Shown here: piece after piece, positions 7,363-14,920 of the stretch | How positions within the stretch are numbered: the first letter of the stretch is position 1 | Layout: every line of letters starts with the position of its first letter | DNA from: Streptomyces megasporus | Lineage (GTDB): Bacteria > Actinomycetota > Actinomycetes > Streptomycetales > Streptomycetaceae | Reading direction: 5' to 3' | Length of the DNA: 26,141 nt | Assembly (NCBI RefSeq): GCF_000718985.1 | Contig: NZ_JODL01000043.1 | Span: forward strand, 1-26,141 | Notes under the pieces: generated by a model | The model's database searches: none | What the model saw: only the letters and a program-made list of their open reading frames with translations | Told to the model about the DNA's origin: nothing | Program-made: the position numbers and the translations under genes

Positions 7363-8040
7363 GTGGCAGCACGACCCTTGAACGAGATCGTCGAGCCCGG
7401 CTGGGCCAAGGCACTGGAGCCCGTCGCCGGGCGCATCGCCGCGATGGGCGACTTCCTGCGCGCGGAGATCGCCGCGGGGCGCACCTACCTCCCGGCCGGA
7501 CCGAACGTGTTGCGCGCCTTCCAACAGCCCTTCGACGAGGTCCGGGTGCTCATCGTGGGTCAGGACCCGTACCCCACACCGGGCCACGCCGTGGGGCTGA
7601 GCTTCTCGGTGGCGCCCGAGGTGCGTCCACTGCCCGGCAGCCTGGAGAACATCTTCCGGGAGCTGCAGGCCGACCTCGGGCTGCCCCGGCCGTCCAACGG
7701 CGACCTCACCCCGTGGACGGAGCGGGGCGTGCTGCTCCTCAACAGGGCGCTGACCACCGCCCCGCGCCGGCCCGCCGCGCACCGCGGCAAGGGCTGGGAG
7801 GAGGTCACCGAGCAGGCCATCCGGGCCCTGGTGGGACGCGACAAGCCGCTGGTGGCCATCCTGTGGGGGCGCGACGCGCGGAACCTGCGCCCGCTGCTGG
7901 ATCCGTATCCGGCCGTGGAGTCCGCGCACCCCTCCCCCATGTCGGCCGACCGCGGGTTCTTCGGTTCCCGTCCGTTCAGCCGGGCCAACGAGCTGTTGGT
8001 GCGGCAGGGCGCGGAGCCGGTCGACTGGCGGCTTCCGTGA
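7363..8040 (+). CDS. ung: Uracil-DNA glycosylase, family 1
   Basis: This 225-residue base-excision repair enzyme removes uracil from DNA. The water-activating motif is GQDPYP (66-71) with catalytic Asp68, followed by [10 protein letters not shown]. The uracil-binding strand LLLNRALTT and the C-terminal [21 protein letters not shown] loop with His189 complete the family-1 signature. The usual His after GQDPY is Pro here, a form I recall in other actinobacterial paralogues. The start is a leaderless-type GTG. Streptomyces often have more than one family-1 gene, so this may be the second copy. The last four bases overlap the start of the next gene (GTGA), implying translational coupling to a kinase with no obvious repair role. 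Confidence 0.93.
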   Translation: MAARPLNEIVEPGWAKALEPVAGRIAAMGDFLRAEIAAGRTYLPAGPNVLRAFQQPFDEVRVLIVGQDPYPTPGHAVGLSFSVAPEVRPLPGSLENIFRELQADLGLPRPSNGDLTPWTERGVLLLNRALTTAPRRPAAHRGKGWEEVTEQAIRALVGRDKPLVAILWGRDARNLRPLLDPYPAVESAHPSPMSADRGFFGSRPFSRANELLVRQGAEPVDWRLP

Positions 8041-9047
8041 CCGGCTGGGTCCTGGGCGTCGACTCGGGCGGCTCCGGGCTCCGCCTCGCGCTGGCACGGA
8101 CCGGCGACGGTTGTGGGACGCCGGTGCCGGTGGCCGACGCCGCCGTGGACGAGCCGGTGCGCACCGGCCCCGCGGGCATCGACGCGGGCCACCTGCTGGA
8201 GACGGTGCTGCCCCGGGTCCGTCGTCTGTCGGCGGACGTGGCGCGGGACGACCGGCCCGACGGCACGGACGGCGGGGGCGCGCCCCGGATCGACGCCGTG
8301 TGCGTGGGCGCGGCGGGCATGGCGACGCTCGGCGACGAGCTGCGCGCCGTCCTGCCCGGTGCGTTCGCGCGGGAGTTGGGGGCCGGGCGCGTGGCGCTGG
8401 CCGCCGACGCCGTGACCGCGTACGCCGGGGCGCTGGGCGAGCGCCCCGGCGCGGTGGTCGCCGCGGGCACCGGGATGATCGCCCTGGGCACGGACCTGCG
8501 CACCTGGCGGCGGGTCGACGGCTGGGGCCACCTGCTGGGCGACTGCGGTGGCGGCGCCTGGATCGGTCGCGCCGGTCTGGAGGCCGCCCTCCGCGCCCAC
8601 GACGGCCGGGAGGGCGGCTCGCGGGCACTCCTCTCCCGCGTCGAGGCCGTCTTCGGTCCACCGGACTCCCTGCCGGGGAGGCTGTATCCGCGCACCGACC
8701 GCCCGGCGGTGTTGGCCTCCTTCGCCCCGGAGGTGGCCCGGTGCGCGCGGGAGGGCGATCCGGTCGCCGAACGGATCATGACGGAGGCGGCCGTCCAGAT
8801 CGCCACGACCGCCGCCGCGGCCTGTCCGGAGGGCGAGGACGCTCGGATCGCCCTGACCGGCGGACTGCCGATGATCGGCGAGCCGCTGCTCGCGCCGCTC
8901 CGCCGGGAGCTGGCCTCCCGGCTGCCGCGCGCGCGGACCGTGGAGGCCGCCGGCGATCCCCTGGCCGGGGCGTTGCTCATCGCCGACCGGCTGGCCCGTG
9001 ACGTGCTGCGGCTGCCGGCCGATGCGTCACTTCTCCACCTCGGATGA
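8037..9047 (+). CDS. BadF/BadG/BcrA/BcrD-type ATPase, N-acetylglucosamine-kinase-like
   Basis: This 336-residue protein has the ASKHA (actin/hexokinase) fold of the BadF/BcrA group that contains N-acetylglucosamine kinase. The phosphate-1 loop [14 protein letters not shown] starts at residue 7. [12 protein letters not shown] supplies the connect region. [10 protein letters not shown] is the phosphate-2 loop, followed by [23 protein letters not shown], which is typical of the GlcNAc-kinase branch. LTGGLP and [10 protein letters not shown] near the C-terminus fit the adenosine site. No Fe-S cysteine cluster of the benzoyl-CoA-reductase activators is seen. The GTG start at 8037 overlaps the ung stop by 4 bp. 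Substrate is probably an amino sugar, but this is family-level inference. Confidence 0.8.
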   Translation: MTGWVLGVDSGGSGLRLALARTGDGCGTPVPVADAAVDEPVRTGPAGIDAGHLLETVLPRVRRLSADVARDDRPDGTDGGGAPRIDAVCVGAAGMATLGDELRAVLPGAFARELGAGRVALAADAVTAYAGALGERPGAVVAAGTGMIALGTDLRTWRRVDGWGHLLGDCGGGAWIGRAGLEAALRAHDGREGGSRALLSRVEAVFGPPDSLPGRLYPRTDRPAVLASFAPEVARCAREGDPVAERIMTEAAVQIATTAAAACPEGEDARIALTGGLPMIGEPLLAPLRRELASRLPRARTVEAAGDPLAGALLIADRLARDVLRLPADASLLHLG

Positions 9048-9076
9048 CGATTCCGTATCGGATCGCAAACATCCCG

Positions 9077-9103
9077 GGTGACGGCGCAACCGAATCCGTC
9101 ACC
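9077..9103 (+). terminator. Hairpin after the ung-kinase pair
   Basis: GGTGACGG (9077-9084) and CCGTCACC (9096-9103) are exact complements with an 11-nt loop, starting 30 nt after the kinase stop. No T-run follows. It is a plausible terminator for the two-gene unit. Confidence 0.45.
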
Positions 9104-9176
9104 GCGACGCGCGGGAGGAAAGGGGACAGACCAGGACTGCTCCGCCCCGCCCGAACGGCCAAGCCGGTCAAGGCAT

Positions 9177-9182
9177 TAGCAT
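9177..9182 (+). promoter_or_regulatory. -10 box for a leaderless CbiX-like transcript
   Basis: TAGCAT fits the actinobacterial TANNNT -10 pattern and ends 8 nt before the ATG at 9191. No Shine-Dalgarno is visible between them. No good -35 was found at the expected distance. Confidence 0.4.
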
Positions 9183-9190
9183 GCGGCGCC

Positions 9191-10156
9191 ATGAGCACCC
9201 CCACTGGGCCCGCAAATGGCCTGCCCGTACGAATGCCGCGTCCCCGCCAGCCCGGACGGCACCGCCGGCCGGAGCCCGTCGTCGCTCCCGAGGGTGCGCC
9301 CGCTCTGGTGCTGGCCGTCCCCGGGGTGCCCTCCGGCACCTCCAGGAACCTCGCCGAGGAGGTCCTGAGCATCGCCCGTTCCGAACTGCCCGGCCTCGAC
9401 GCCCGGATCGGTTTCGTGGACGGTGACGACGAGGAGTTCCCCGCCCTGCAGAGCACGCTGGCCCAGGCCGCGGCCGAGCACACCGCCCGTGCCGCCGCGC
9501 TGGACGCGCAGGCCGCGGCGGACGCCGAGGGCGAGAACGAGGACGGCGCCGAGAGCTCCCGGCCCCGGCTCCAGGACGCCCCGGCCGCGGTGGTGGTCCC
9601 GCTGCTGGCCGGCCCCGACAGCGCGCAGATGCGCCGGATACGTCAGGCCGTGCTCGCCGGCGGTTCCGGTGCCGAGCTGACCGACGTGCTCGGCCCGCAC
9701 CCGCTGCTCGCCGAGGGCGTCCACGTGCGGCTCTCGGAGGCCGGTCTGGCCCGCGCCGACCGCGCCCGGCTGTTCACGGTGGCGACCGCCGCGGACGGCA
9801 TCATCCTGGCCACCATGGGCGGCGAGGAGGCCGTGCAGGCGGCCGGGATCACCGGCATGCTGCTGGCCGCACGTCTCGCGGTGCCGGTGCTGGCCGCCGG
9901 TCTGGACGAGGACGGCTCCGTCTCCCGCGTGGCCGAGCAGTTGCGGGAGGCCGGCTCCCGGCAACTGGCGCTGGCTCCCTGTCTGGTCGGTCCCGAGATC
10001 CCCGACGGCCTGCTGGACTCCGCGGCGAAGGAGGCGGACTGCCCGACGGCCGAGCCGCTGGGGTCCTACACCGCGGTGGGCAAGCTGGTCGCCTCCGCCT
10101 ACGCCGTGAAGCTCGGCATCGCCCAGCGCTCGCCGCAGGGGGCGCCGGTCCGCTGA
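9191..10156 (+). CDS. CbiX/sirohydrochlorin-chelatase-like protein lacking catalytic histidines
   Basis: This 321-residue protein has two alpha/beta halves in the order of CbiX-type chelatases, which insert metal into tetrapyrroles. Family support comes from LVLAVPGVPSGTSRNLAEEV in the first strand-helix, the PAAVVVPLLAGPDSAQMRRI segment and the C-terminal half (DGIILATMGGEEAVQAA, AVPVLAAGL). The usual GHGSR-type His is replaced by PGVPSG (44-49), and the usual G-x-H-V-R metal His by GPDSAQMRR, so chelatase activity is doubtful. The first 35 residues are basic and Pro-rich, and a short acidic insert (AEGENEDGAESS) lies near residue 115. ATG at 9191 is preferred to an in-frame upstream ATG at 9044 because of the -10 box just before it. 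No cobalamin or siroheme gene is nearby. Confidence 0.72.
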   Translation: MSTPTGPANGLPVRMPRPRQPGRHRRPEPVVAPEGAPALVLAVPGVPSGTSRNLAEEVLSIARSELPGLDARIGFVDGDDEEFPALQSTLAQAAAEHTARAAALDAQAAADAEGENEDGAESSRPRLQDAPAAVVVPLLAGPDSAQMRRIRQAVLAGGSGAELTDVLGPHPLLAEGVHVRLSEAGLARADRARLFTVATAADGIILATMGGEEAVQAAGITGMLLAARLAVPVLAAGLDEDGSVSRVAEQLREAGSRQLALAPCLVGPEIPDGLLDSAAKEADCPTAEPLGSYTAVGKLVASAYAVKLGIAQRSPQGAPVR

Positions 10157-10212
10157 TCCGGACCGGCCCCCGGCCCGGGCCCCGCGCGGCCCACGGGCCG
10201 GTCGGTCGGATC
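10155..10212. terminator. Bidirectional terminator between convergent genes
   Basis: GACCGGCCC (10161-10169) pairs exactly with GGGCCGGTC (10195-10203), and outside it GATCCG (10155-10160) pairs with CGGATC (10207-10212), leaving a 3-nt bulge. It lies between the stops of the convergent CbiX-like and lactonase genes. From 10213 to 10270 there is a short degenerate repeat of GGCGGAATC-AACCG units with no evident function. Confidence 0.6.
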
Positions 10213-10270
10213 AGCGGGGCCGAACCAGCCGAGGCGGAATCAACCGGGGCGGAATCCAACCGAATTCGGA

Positions 10271-11320
10271 TCAGCCGAAGAGGACGCGGGTGGCGGCCGG
10301 CACCTCGAGCGCACCCGACCGGTGCGGCACGCCGTCCGGGTCCAGCTCGAACCAGGTCACGTCGCCCGAGCGCTCGTTGGCGGCGTAGAGCCTGCGTCCG
10401 GTCGGGTCGAGGACCAGGTCGCGCGGCCAGTGACCGCCGCAGGGGACGGTGGTGACCGGCTCCATCCGCTCGCCCGCCGGGTCGAGGGCCAGGACGGCGA
10501 TGCTGTCGTGCCCCCGGTTGGCGACCCAGAGGCGGCGGCCGTCGGGGGAGAGCACCAGCCCGGACGGGTGGTTCTCCGCCTCTCCGACGTCCTCGGGCAG
10601 CGTGCGGGCCTCTCCGGTCGGCTCCAGGATGCCGGTCTCCCCGTCCCAGCGGCAGCCGGTCACGGTGGACCGCAGTTCGTTGACGACGTACGCCCGCTCC
10701 CCGTCCGGGTGGAAGACCAGGTGGCGGGGACCGTTGCCGGGCCGCAGCGGCGTCCGCCCGTGCGGGCGCGGCGCGCCCCCGTCCCCGTCGAGCCGGTAGG
10801 TCCACACCGAGTCGGTGCCGAGGTCCACCGAGAGCAGCCAGCGGCCGGAGGGGTCGGGCACCACCGCGTGGGCGTGCGGCCCTTCCTGTCGGGAGCTCAC
10901 CGGTCCGAAGCCGTGGTGCCGCAGGACGACGGGCGGCGAGCCGAGGGTGCCGTCCGGACGCAGGGGCAGGGAACTGACGCTCCCGGAGGTGTAGTTGGCG
11001 GTGATCAGTCGGCCGGCCGCGCAGGTCAGGTGGGTGGGCCCGGAGCCGTCGACGGGTACCGCCTCGCCCGCGGGACGGGGCCGGTCGGGGTCGGTCAGGG
11101 AGAGCGCGGCGGCCTTGCCGTCCTCGGTCTCGCTGACCGCGTAGAGCATCGTCCCGCCGGGGCCCAGGACGAGGTAGGAGGGGTCGGGCACCGCGTCCGT
11201 GTGGTCCAGCGCGGTCAGTGCGCCGGTGTCCGGGTCGACGGCGGCCGTGGTGATGCCGCGTCCCCCCGCCGAGGTGTAGGACCCGATGTACGCCCGCCGT
11301 CCGCCGTCCCTGCCGTCCAC
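10271..11320 (-). CDS. Lactonase-family (6-phosphogluconolactonase-like) beta-propeller
   Basis: This 349-residue protein matches the YbhE/Pgl-type seven-bladed propeller that hydrolyses 6-phosphogluconolactone or related sugar lactones. The N-terminus AYIGSYTSAGGRGITTAAVD is typical. GPTHLTCAAGRLITANYTSGSV, EGPHAHAVVPDPSGRWLLSVDLGTD, GPRHLVFHPDGERAYVVNEL, HPSGLVLSPDGRRLWVANRG and WPRDLVLDPTGRRLYAANE follow as regularly spaced blades. There is no signal peptide, so it is cytoplasmic. The GTG at 11320 has GGAAGGG about 8 nt before it. A longer open frame upstream covers the divergent HAD gene and is not coding. No pentose-phosphate gene is adjacent, so the real substrate is uncertain. Confidence 0.85.
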   Translation of the reverse strand: MDGRDGGRRAYIGSYTSAGGRGITTAAVDPDTGALTALDHTDAVPDPSYLVLGPGGTMLYAVSETEDGKAAALSLTDPDRPRPAGEAVPVDGSGPTHLTCAAGRLITANYTSGSVSSLPLRPDGTLGSPPVVLRHHGFGPVSSRQEGPHAHAVVPDPSGRWLLSVDLGTDSVWTYRLDGDGGAPRPHGRTPLRPGNGPRHLVFHPDGERAYVVNELRSTVTGCRWDGETGILEPTGEARTLPEDVGEAENHPSGLVLSPDGRRLWVANRGHDSIAVLALDPAGERMEPVTTVPCGGHWPRDLVLDPTGRRLYAANERSGDVTWFELDPDGVPHRSGALEVPAATRVLFG

Positions 11321-11343
11321 CGCGCCGCCCTTCCCGCCCTCTT

Positions 11344-11382
11344 CGTGATCCGGTGTCGTGATCCGGGTCTCGGGCGACCGTA
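11344..11382 (-). promoter_or_regulatory. Direct repeat and -10 box upstream of the lactonase gene
   Basis: CGTGATCCGG occurs at 11344-11353 and again at 11357-11366, 13 bp start to start. On the minus strand TACGGT (11377-11382) is a possible -10 for the lactonase gene, which would put the direct repeat inside its 5' untranslated region. No clear -35 is visible. Confidence 0.3.
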
Positions 11383-11467
11383 GCAGTCGGGCCGGGCCAA
11401 AAGCGGGCGACGGACCCCTCGGAACCCCCCGGTCCACGCCGTCCGACCGCCTTGGCATGCTGGCCCC

Positions 11468-12157
11468 ATGAGTCACTCCCTCGCCCTCGCGGTGATCTTC
11501 GATCTCGACGGCACGCTCGTGGACAGCGAACCCGCCTACCACGAGGCGAGTCGGCGACTGCTGGCCCGGTACGGCATCACCGATTTCACCTGGGAGGACC
11601 ACACGCGGTTCATCGGGATCGGCACCCGGGAGACCCTGACGACACTCCGCGAGGAGCACGGGATCGACGCCCCGGTGGAGGAGCTCCTGGCCGGGAAGAA
11701 CCGCCTCTACCTGGAGTTGGCGCGCACCTCGGTCCGCGCGTTCCCCGGGATGTTGGTCTTGGTGGAGCGACTGCGCGCGGCCGGGGTCCCGATGGCCGTC
11801 GCCTCCGGCTCGTCGCGGGCCGCCATCGACGCGGTGCTGGCCGGCGCCGGTCTGGACGCCCTGCTGCCCGTGCGTGTCTCGGCCGAGGAGGTGGCTCGGG
11901 GCAAGCCCGAACCGGACGTGTTCCTGGAGGCGGCCGAGCGGCTCGGCGTCGAGCCCGGCCGGTGCGCGGTGGTGGAGGACGCGCCGCCCGGGGCGGAGGC
12001 CGCCCACCGCGCCGGGATGCGGTGCGTCGCCGTCCCCTACCTGCCGGAGACGGCCGGCGATCCGGCCTTCGCGGCGGCGGGACTGTGCTTCCCCGGGGGG
12101 CAGGAGGAGTTCGACGCCCGGGTGGCGTACGACTGGCTGGTGGGTTCGGGCCGCTGA
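11468..12157 (+). CDS. HAD-superfamily phosphatase (subfamily IA, phosphosugar type)
   Basis: This 229-residue hydrolase has all four HAD motifs. Motif I is DLDGTLVDS with nucleophile Asp12 and general acid Asp14. Motif II is VASGSSR, the motif III lysine is in RGKPEPDVF, and motif IV is VVEDAPPG. The helical cap after motif I marks subfamily IA with a beta-phosphoglucomutase/phosphoglycolate-phosphatase-like cap, so a small phosphosugar is the likely substrate. No Shine-Dalgarno precedes the ATG, suggesting a leaderless or weakly translated message. The gene is divergent from the lactonase gene and convergent with the TMEM175-like gene. The specific substrate cannot be assigned. Confidence 0.88.
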   Translation: MSHSLALAVIFDLDGTLVDSEPAYHEASRRLLARYGITDFTWEDHTRFIGIGTRETLTTLREEHGIDAPVEELLAGKNRLYLELARTSVRAFPGMLVLVERLRAAGVPMAVASGSSRAAIDAVLAGAGLDALLPVRVSAEEVARGKPEPDVFLEAAERLGVEPGRCAVVEDAPPGAEAAHRAGMRCVAVPYLPETAGDPAFAAAGLCFPGGQEEFDARVAYDWLVGSGR

Positions 12158-12163
12158 TCCCGA

Positions 12164-12208
12164 ACGGCCGGCCCCGGATCGCCGGTCCCGAGCATCGCCG
12201 CCGGCCGT
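12164..12208. terminator. Possible bidirectional terminator
   Basis: ACGGCCGGC (12164-12172) and GCCGGCCGT (12200-12208) are exact complements separated by 27 nt, between the stops of the convergent HAD and TMEM175-like genes. The long loop makes it weaker than the other hairpins here. Confidence 0.35.
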
Positions 12209-12243
12209 CCTCGGGCCGTGACGCCGAGCGGTGGCGTCCGCGT

Positions 12244-12861
12244 TCAACCCCGTCGGAGGCGGGCCGCGATCCGGTTCTCCAGCGCCGCGAGGGGGATCGC
12301 GGCGGCCCAACTGTAGATCGCGGCGGTCGGCGAGACCGTCGCGATGCCCACGGAGAGCAGGAACACCAGGGCCTGGGCGGGCGGTGGCGCCCCGCGCCAC
12401 CAGGCGCCCGCCGTGTGGCGGCGGATGTCCACCTCCATCGCGTAGAGGACCGTCGAGGCCGTGCCGATGACCGTTCCGTACAGGCCGGGGCCGACGAACT
12501 CGTCGCCGTAGTCCGCGAGGACGGAGGTGGGGAACGGGATCAGGGACACCAGCGCGAGGAACGCGACGTTGAGCCAGAACAGCCGGGTGTCGATCCACTC
12601 GACGCCCCGCAGCACCGCGTGGTGGGCCCGCCAGAACAGCGCGATCACCACCACGCTCAGCAGGAAGGTCCCCACCTGGGACAGGGACTGACCCAGCGCC
12701 TCGCGCAGTTCGGCTCCCCGGAGCCCGTCGGGCACTTCGATGTCCAGGACGAGCAGTGTCATGGCGATGGCCATCACGCCGTCGGTGAGGGCGAACACGC
12801 GGTGTGCCGGCACGAGGTGTTCCCCGGGGCGGGCGGCCGGTTGTCGCGGACCTTCGTTCAT
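12244..12861 (-). CDS. TMEM175-family (DUF1211) potassium-channel-like membrane protein
   Basis: This 205-residue protein has about six hydrophobic segments. The family signature at the first membrane helix is read here as RVFALTDGVMAIAMTLLVLDIEVP; bacterial TMEM175 proteins normally carry R-x-x-x-FSD, so Ser is Thr in this copy (L-T-D). FWRAHHAVLRGVEWIDTRLFWLNVAFLALVSLIPFPT is the next conserved block. Members form tetrameric K+ channels with a hydrophobic gate. ATG at 12861 gives a short hydrophilic start before the motif. The preceding sequence shows only a weak ribosome site. It lies on the same strand as the YjbQ-family gene, but a hairpin between them argues against a shared message. 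Confidence 0.85.
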   Translation of the reverse strand: MNEGPRQPAARPGEHLVPAHRVFALTDGVMAIAMTLLVLDIEVPDGLRGAELREALGQSLSQVGTFLLSVVVIALFWRAHHAVLRGVEWIDTRLFWLNVAFLALVSLIPFPTSVLADYGDEFVGPGLYGTVIGTASTVLYAMEVDIRRHTAGAWWRGAPPPAQALVFLLSVGIATVSPTAAIYSWAAAIPLAALENRIAARLRRG

Positions 12862-12945
12862 CGCCCCGTGGTAGCACGGCCCGGCCCGTCGAACGGTGCC
12901 GTCCCGGCGCGTGTCCCGCCGCCCCTGGGCCGGTCGGGGCACCGC

Positions 12946-12982
12946 CTCGGGCCCCTGCCCCGAACAAGCGGCGGGGCCCGAG
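12946..12982 (-). terminator. Terminator after the YjbQ-family gene
   Basis: CTCGGGCCCC (12946-12955) and GGGGCCCGAG (12973-12982) are exact 10-bp complements with a 17-nt loop. In the minus direction the stem begins 10 nt after the yjbQ stop codon. Confidence 0.6.
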
Positions 12983-12992
12983 ACGGCGGGGG

Positions 12993-13415
12993 TCATCCGA
13001 GGAAACTCAGCCGCACCCTGCGGTCCGGGTTGTCCTTGTTGGTGTCCACCAGGCAGACCGACTGCCAGGTGCCCAGCTCCAGCCGGCCCTCCACCACCGG
13101 CAGCGTGGCGTGCGGCGGGACGATGGCCGGCAGGACGTGGTCGCGGCCGTGTCCGGGGCTGCCGTGGCGGTGGCGCCAGCGGTCGTCGGCGGGCAGCAGG
13201 TCGCGCAGCGCGGCGAGCAGGTCGTCGTCGCTCCCGGCGCCGGTCTCGATGATCGCGACGCCGGCGGTCGCGTGTGGGACGAAGACGTTGAGCAGTCCGT
13301 CGCGGCCGTCGGCCACCTCCGCGAGGAAGCGCTCGCAGTCGCGGGTGAGGTCGGCGACGGTCTCGCCCGAGCCGGTGGTGACGTGGAGGATGCGGGTCGT
13401 GAAGCGATCGCTCAT
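12993..13415 (-). CDS. YjbQ/UPF0047-family protein
   Basis: This 140-residue protein belongs to the YjbQ (secondary thiamine-phosphate synthase) family, whose members show weak thiamine-phosphate synthase activity but whose main role is unsettled. The signature His and Glu motifs are seen in NVFVPHATAGVAIIETG and in HATLPVVEGRLELGTWQSVCLVD. The His-rich segment HRHGSPGHGRDH lies between them, as usual. The normal length is about 135-140 residues, so it is complete. ATG at 13415 has AGGA 7 nt before it. No thiamine genes are nearby. It is divergent from the flavin monooxygenase gene, with 101 bp between the two starts. Confidence 0.87.
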   Translation of the reverse strand: MSDRFTTRILHVTTGSGETVADLTRDCERFLAEVADGRDGLLNVFVPHATAGVAIIETGAGSDDDLLAALRDLLPADDRWRHRHGSPGHGRDHVLPAIVPPHATLPVVEGRLELGTWQSVCLVDTNKDNPDRRVRLSFLG

Positions 13416-13516
13416 GGTCCCATCCTGACCTCTTCCCCGGGGTCCACGGGTCTCCGTCCACATCCGTACGGCCGCGCGCCGGGAAGTTTCGACGCTCCTT
13501 CGTGGTTTCCCCGTAC

Positions 13517-14701
13517 ATGGATCACGTGGCTGTCGGGAGCGGGACCGGAGCCGGCGAGGTCGAGACCGAGGTCGTGGTCGTCGGCGCCGGACAGGCGGGC
13601 CTGTCGAGCGCGTACCACCTGCGGCGCGTCGGGTACGTGCCCGACCGGGACTTCGTGGTCCTGGACCGCCCCCCGCGCCCCGGTGGGGCCTGGCAGTTCC
13701 GCTGGCCCACCCTCACCTACGGCCGGGTGCACGCCATGAACGCCCTGCCCGGCATGGAGTTGACCGGCGCCGACCCCGACCGGCCCTCCTCCGAGGTGAT
13801 CGGCGAGTACTTCACCGCCTACGAGCGCGCCTTCGACCTGCGAGTGCGGCGTCCGGTCCGTGTGCGGGCGGTACGCGAGGCGGGGGACGGACGGCTGAGG
13901 GTGGAGACCGACGCCGGCGTCTGGATCACCCGCGCCCTGATCAACGCGACCGGCACCTGGGACCGGCCGTTCGTGCCCCGGGTGAAGGGTCAGGAGACCT
14001 TCGTCGGACGCCAGGTGCACACTTCCCGGTATCCGGGCCCGGAAGCCTTCGCGGGCGAGCGCGTGGTCGTCGTGGGCGGTGGCACCTCCGCCGTCCAGCA
14101 CCTGTTGGAGATCTCCCGTTTCGCGTCCGCCACGACCTGGGTCACCCGCCGCGAGCCGGTCTTCGTCGAGGGCCCTTTCGACTCCGAGCGCGGGCGCGCC
14201 GCGGTCGCCCTGGTGGAGGAGCGGGTGCGGGACGGTCTGCCGCCGCAGAGCGTGGTGTCCGTGACGGGGCTGCCGATGACGGAGGAGATGCGGCGCGCCC
14301 GGGAGAGCGGGGTTCTGCGCCGGCTGCCGATGTTCGACCGGATCGTCCCCGAGGGAGTGGTGTGGGACGACGGACGGTCGGTGGCCGCCGACGCCCTTGT
14401 GTGGGCCACGGGTTTCCGCGCCGCGATCGACCACCTGGCGCCGCTTCGGTTGCGCGAGCCCGGCGGCGGCATCCGGATGGAGGGCACCCGCGTGACGCGC
14501 GACCCGCGGGTCCACCTGGTCGGCTACGGCCCCTCGGCCAGCACCATCGGCGCCAACCGCGCGGGGCGCGCCGCGGTGCGGGACATCCGTGCCCTCCTCG
14601 CCCGCACCCGTGAGGGCGCGCGGCGGGACGAACAAAGGGTCGAACGGATCATCAGTCCATCACACGGAAGTGTGGCGGTTCGGGAAACGGCTGCGCGGTA
14701 G
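13517..14701 (+). CDS. FAD-dependent flavin monooxygenase-like oxidoreductase
   Basis: This protein of about 394 residues has two dinucleotide sites: GAGQAGLSSAYHL near the N-terminus for FAD and GGGTSAVQHLLEI in the middle for NAD(P)H. VWATGFRAAIDHL towards the C-terminus is the ATGF/Y motif typical of flavin-containing monooxygenases and CzcO-type proteins. RPGGAWQFRWPTLTYGR after the first site is the usual PGG-x-W block. ATG at 13517 is chosen; GTG at 13502 (5 codons earlier) and GTG at 13525, which is out of frame, were considered, and no strong Shine-Dalgarno decides. The last 30 or so residues look like a loose tail. Substrate is unknown. Confidence 0.83.
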   Translation: MDHVAVGSGTGAGEVETEVVVVGAGQAGLSSAYHLRRVGYVPDRDFVVLDRPPRPGGAWQFRWPTLTYGRVHAMNALPGMELTGADPDRPSSEVIGEYFTAYERAFDLRVRRPVRVRAVREAGDGRLRVETDAGVWITRALINATGTWDRPFVPRVKGQETFVGRQVHTSRYPGPEAFAGERVVVVGGGTSAVQHLLEISRFASATTWVTRREPVFVEGPFDSERGRAAVALVEERVRDGLPPQSVVSVTGLPMTEEMRRARESGVLRRLPMFDRIVPEGVVWDDGRSVAADALVWATGFRAAIDHLAPLRLREPGGGIRMEGTRVTRDPRVHLVGYGPSASTIGANRAGRAAVRDIRALLARTREGARRDEQRVERIISPSHGSVAVRETAAR

Positions 14702-14733
14702 CCGCGAGACGCACGATCCTCACGGTGTGCGAG

Positions 14734-14753
14734 TGACGGGCTGCAGACCGTCA
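14734..14753. promoter_or_regulatory. Inverted repeat upstream of the 19-residue peptide gene
   Basis: TGACGG (14734-14739) and CCGTCA (14748-14753) are exact complements around 8 nt. The site is 77 bp before the peptide start and 33 bp after the monooxygenase stop. It could be an operator or a small hairpin. I could not find a confident -35/-10 pair in this gap. Confidence 0.35.
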
Positions 14754-14829
14754 TCGCGCTCCCCCCGGCTCGGCGTCCCACCGGGAGCGGGGGATTCGTC
14801 TCACATCGTGTTCAAGGAGAAGACACCTC

Positions 14830-14889
14830 ATGGACCTCATCACCAGCCTGCTCGCCGGCCTCCTCCACTTCGTGGGGTGGCTCGTCTGA
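14830..14889 (+). CDS. 19-residue hydrophobic membrane peptide (undescribed)
   Basis: The peptide reads MDLITSLLAGLLHFVGWLV. It has a strong ribosome site, AAGGAG at 14814-14819, 10 nt before the ATG, and a terminator hairpin starting 31 nt after the stop, so it looks like a real short gene and not chance. As a helix, Asp2, Thr5/Ser6, Ala9/Gly10, His13 and Gly16 fall on one small or polar face and the rest is Leu/Ile/Val/Phe/Trp, which suggests a membrane-active amphipathic or oligomerising helix. The size and composition recall type I toxin peptides such as Ibs or TisB, but I see no lysine tail and no proven antitoxin RNA. It is not a leader peptide for the next gene, which is on the other strand. 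Function unknown. Confidence 0.55.
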   Translation: MDLITSLLAGLLHFVGWLV

Positions 14890-14920
14890 CGTCCGGCCGA
14901 CAGGCGACGTGACCAGCGGC

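Noticed and set aside
6010..8661. An 883-codon antisense frame over the ene-reductase, ung and kinase genes
   Set aside because: It has the same shadow composition and crosses three genes and their promoters.
11321..12967. Upstream extension of the lactonase gene to 898 residues
   Set aside because: It is antisense to the HAD gene and crosses the TMEM175-like gene on its own strand in another frame; the propeller starts at 11320.
14661..14674. CACAC-GGAA-GTGTG inverted repeat in the monooxygenase C-terminus
   Set aside because: Arms of 5 bp inside a coding sequence, without promoter elements placed around it, are not enough to call a site.
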